A DNA stretch of 39,621 nt from Hyphomicrobiales bacterium (GTDB taxonomy: Bacteria; Pseudomonadota; Alphaproteobacteria; Rhizobiales; Rhizobiaceae). This document shows, in pieces, positions 39,495 to 39,621 of the stretch (the first letter of the stretch is position 1; each line of letters starts with the position of its first letter). The notes below the pieces were generated by a model. That model saw only the letters and a list, made by a program, of their open reading frames with translations. It was not told the DNA's origin and did not search any database. The stretch is from contig UEIF01000044.1 of the NCBI GenBank assembly GCA_900468805.1, positions 1-39,621 on the forward strand. The letters run 5' to 3'. A program made the translations under genes and the position numbers.

Positions 39495-39621
39495 GCCTGA
39501 AGCGAACGCCCCCGTCGGGCGCACTCGGTCCCGGCTTCGCTGAGCGGTAGTATGCTAAGCCTCCTGCGGCTGCTCTCTCTCGGGGTTGGGAACAAGATGG
39601 GGTTGTCTAATCGCAACTGGG

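Noticed and set aside
1..39621. CRISPR arrays, tRNA or rRNA genes and complete insertion sequences
   Set aside because: No regularly spaced direct repeats, cloverleaf-like segments, rRNA text or transposase genes with terminal repeats were seen on reading.

Overview
The window looks like an accessory region (large plasmid, chromid or genomic island) of a GC-rich alphaproteobacterium of the Rhizobiales (Rhizobium/Agrobacterium/Ensifer-like). Supporting signs are EcfG (RpoE2)-type promoters of the form GGAAC-N17-GTT, an adjacent pair of Ku genes, a DUF982 protein, an ECF11 RpoE-ChrR pair, and many small lineage-specific proteins. No rRNA, tRNA, CRISPR array or complete insertion sequence was recognised. 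All calls come from reading the sequence; no database search was run.

Layout. 0.1-5.5 kb: a small membrane protein and a very large hybrid histidine kinase with two kinase cores and three receiver domains. 5.9-14 kb: a lipid-modification and photo-oxidative-stress island. One minus-strand operon (DUF1295 membrane reductase-like protein, CFA-type methyltransferase, membrane protein, lipocalin) faces a plus-strand operon (FAD amine-oxidase-like protein, full-length CFA synthase-like protein, DUF2147 protein, DUF2177 protein). Next come an ECF11 sigma factor and its ChrR zinc-cupin anti-sigma factor, which probably control the island. 14-16 kb: a decayed autotransporter barrel, a PaaK/CapK-like adenylate-forming ligase and a DUF982 protein. 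16.5-18.6 kb: two Ku genes divergent from a small gene, with two interleaved EcfG-type promoters. 19-25.5 kb: LysE exporter/AraC regulator, lipoprotein, DeoR regulator/NudK Nudix hydrolase, and a methyl-accepting chemotaxis protein.

25.7-32 kb: a patchy stretch of small genes, gene remnants (LysR, P-loop kinase) and an AI-2E-family transporter with a large C-terminal extension. It also holds three short minus-strand units, each made of an EcfG-like promoter, about 90-115 nt, and a GCCCGC-stem terminator; they look like a small RNA family. Two palindromes match the core of the mycobacterial DosR/DevR box. 32-38 kb: a GSU2403-type nucleotidyltransferase behind a perfect 12-bp inverted repeat, then a tightly coupled four-gene phospho-signalling operon: vWA protein, FHA-linked Ser/Thr kinase, calcineurin-like phosphatase and zinc-ribbon membrane protein. 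This operon resembles the TerY-P triad with a different phosphatase class and is the best candidate for a little-described system. 38-39.6 kb: a LigD remnant, two small conserved proteins (one DUF1330-like and 5'-truncated) and a small ORF.

The common theme is stress response: general stress (EcfG sites), lipid oxidation (RpoE-ChrR, CFA enzymes, lipocalin), DNA double-strand-break repair (Ku) and possibly hypoxia (DosR-like boxes).
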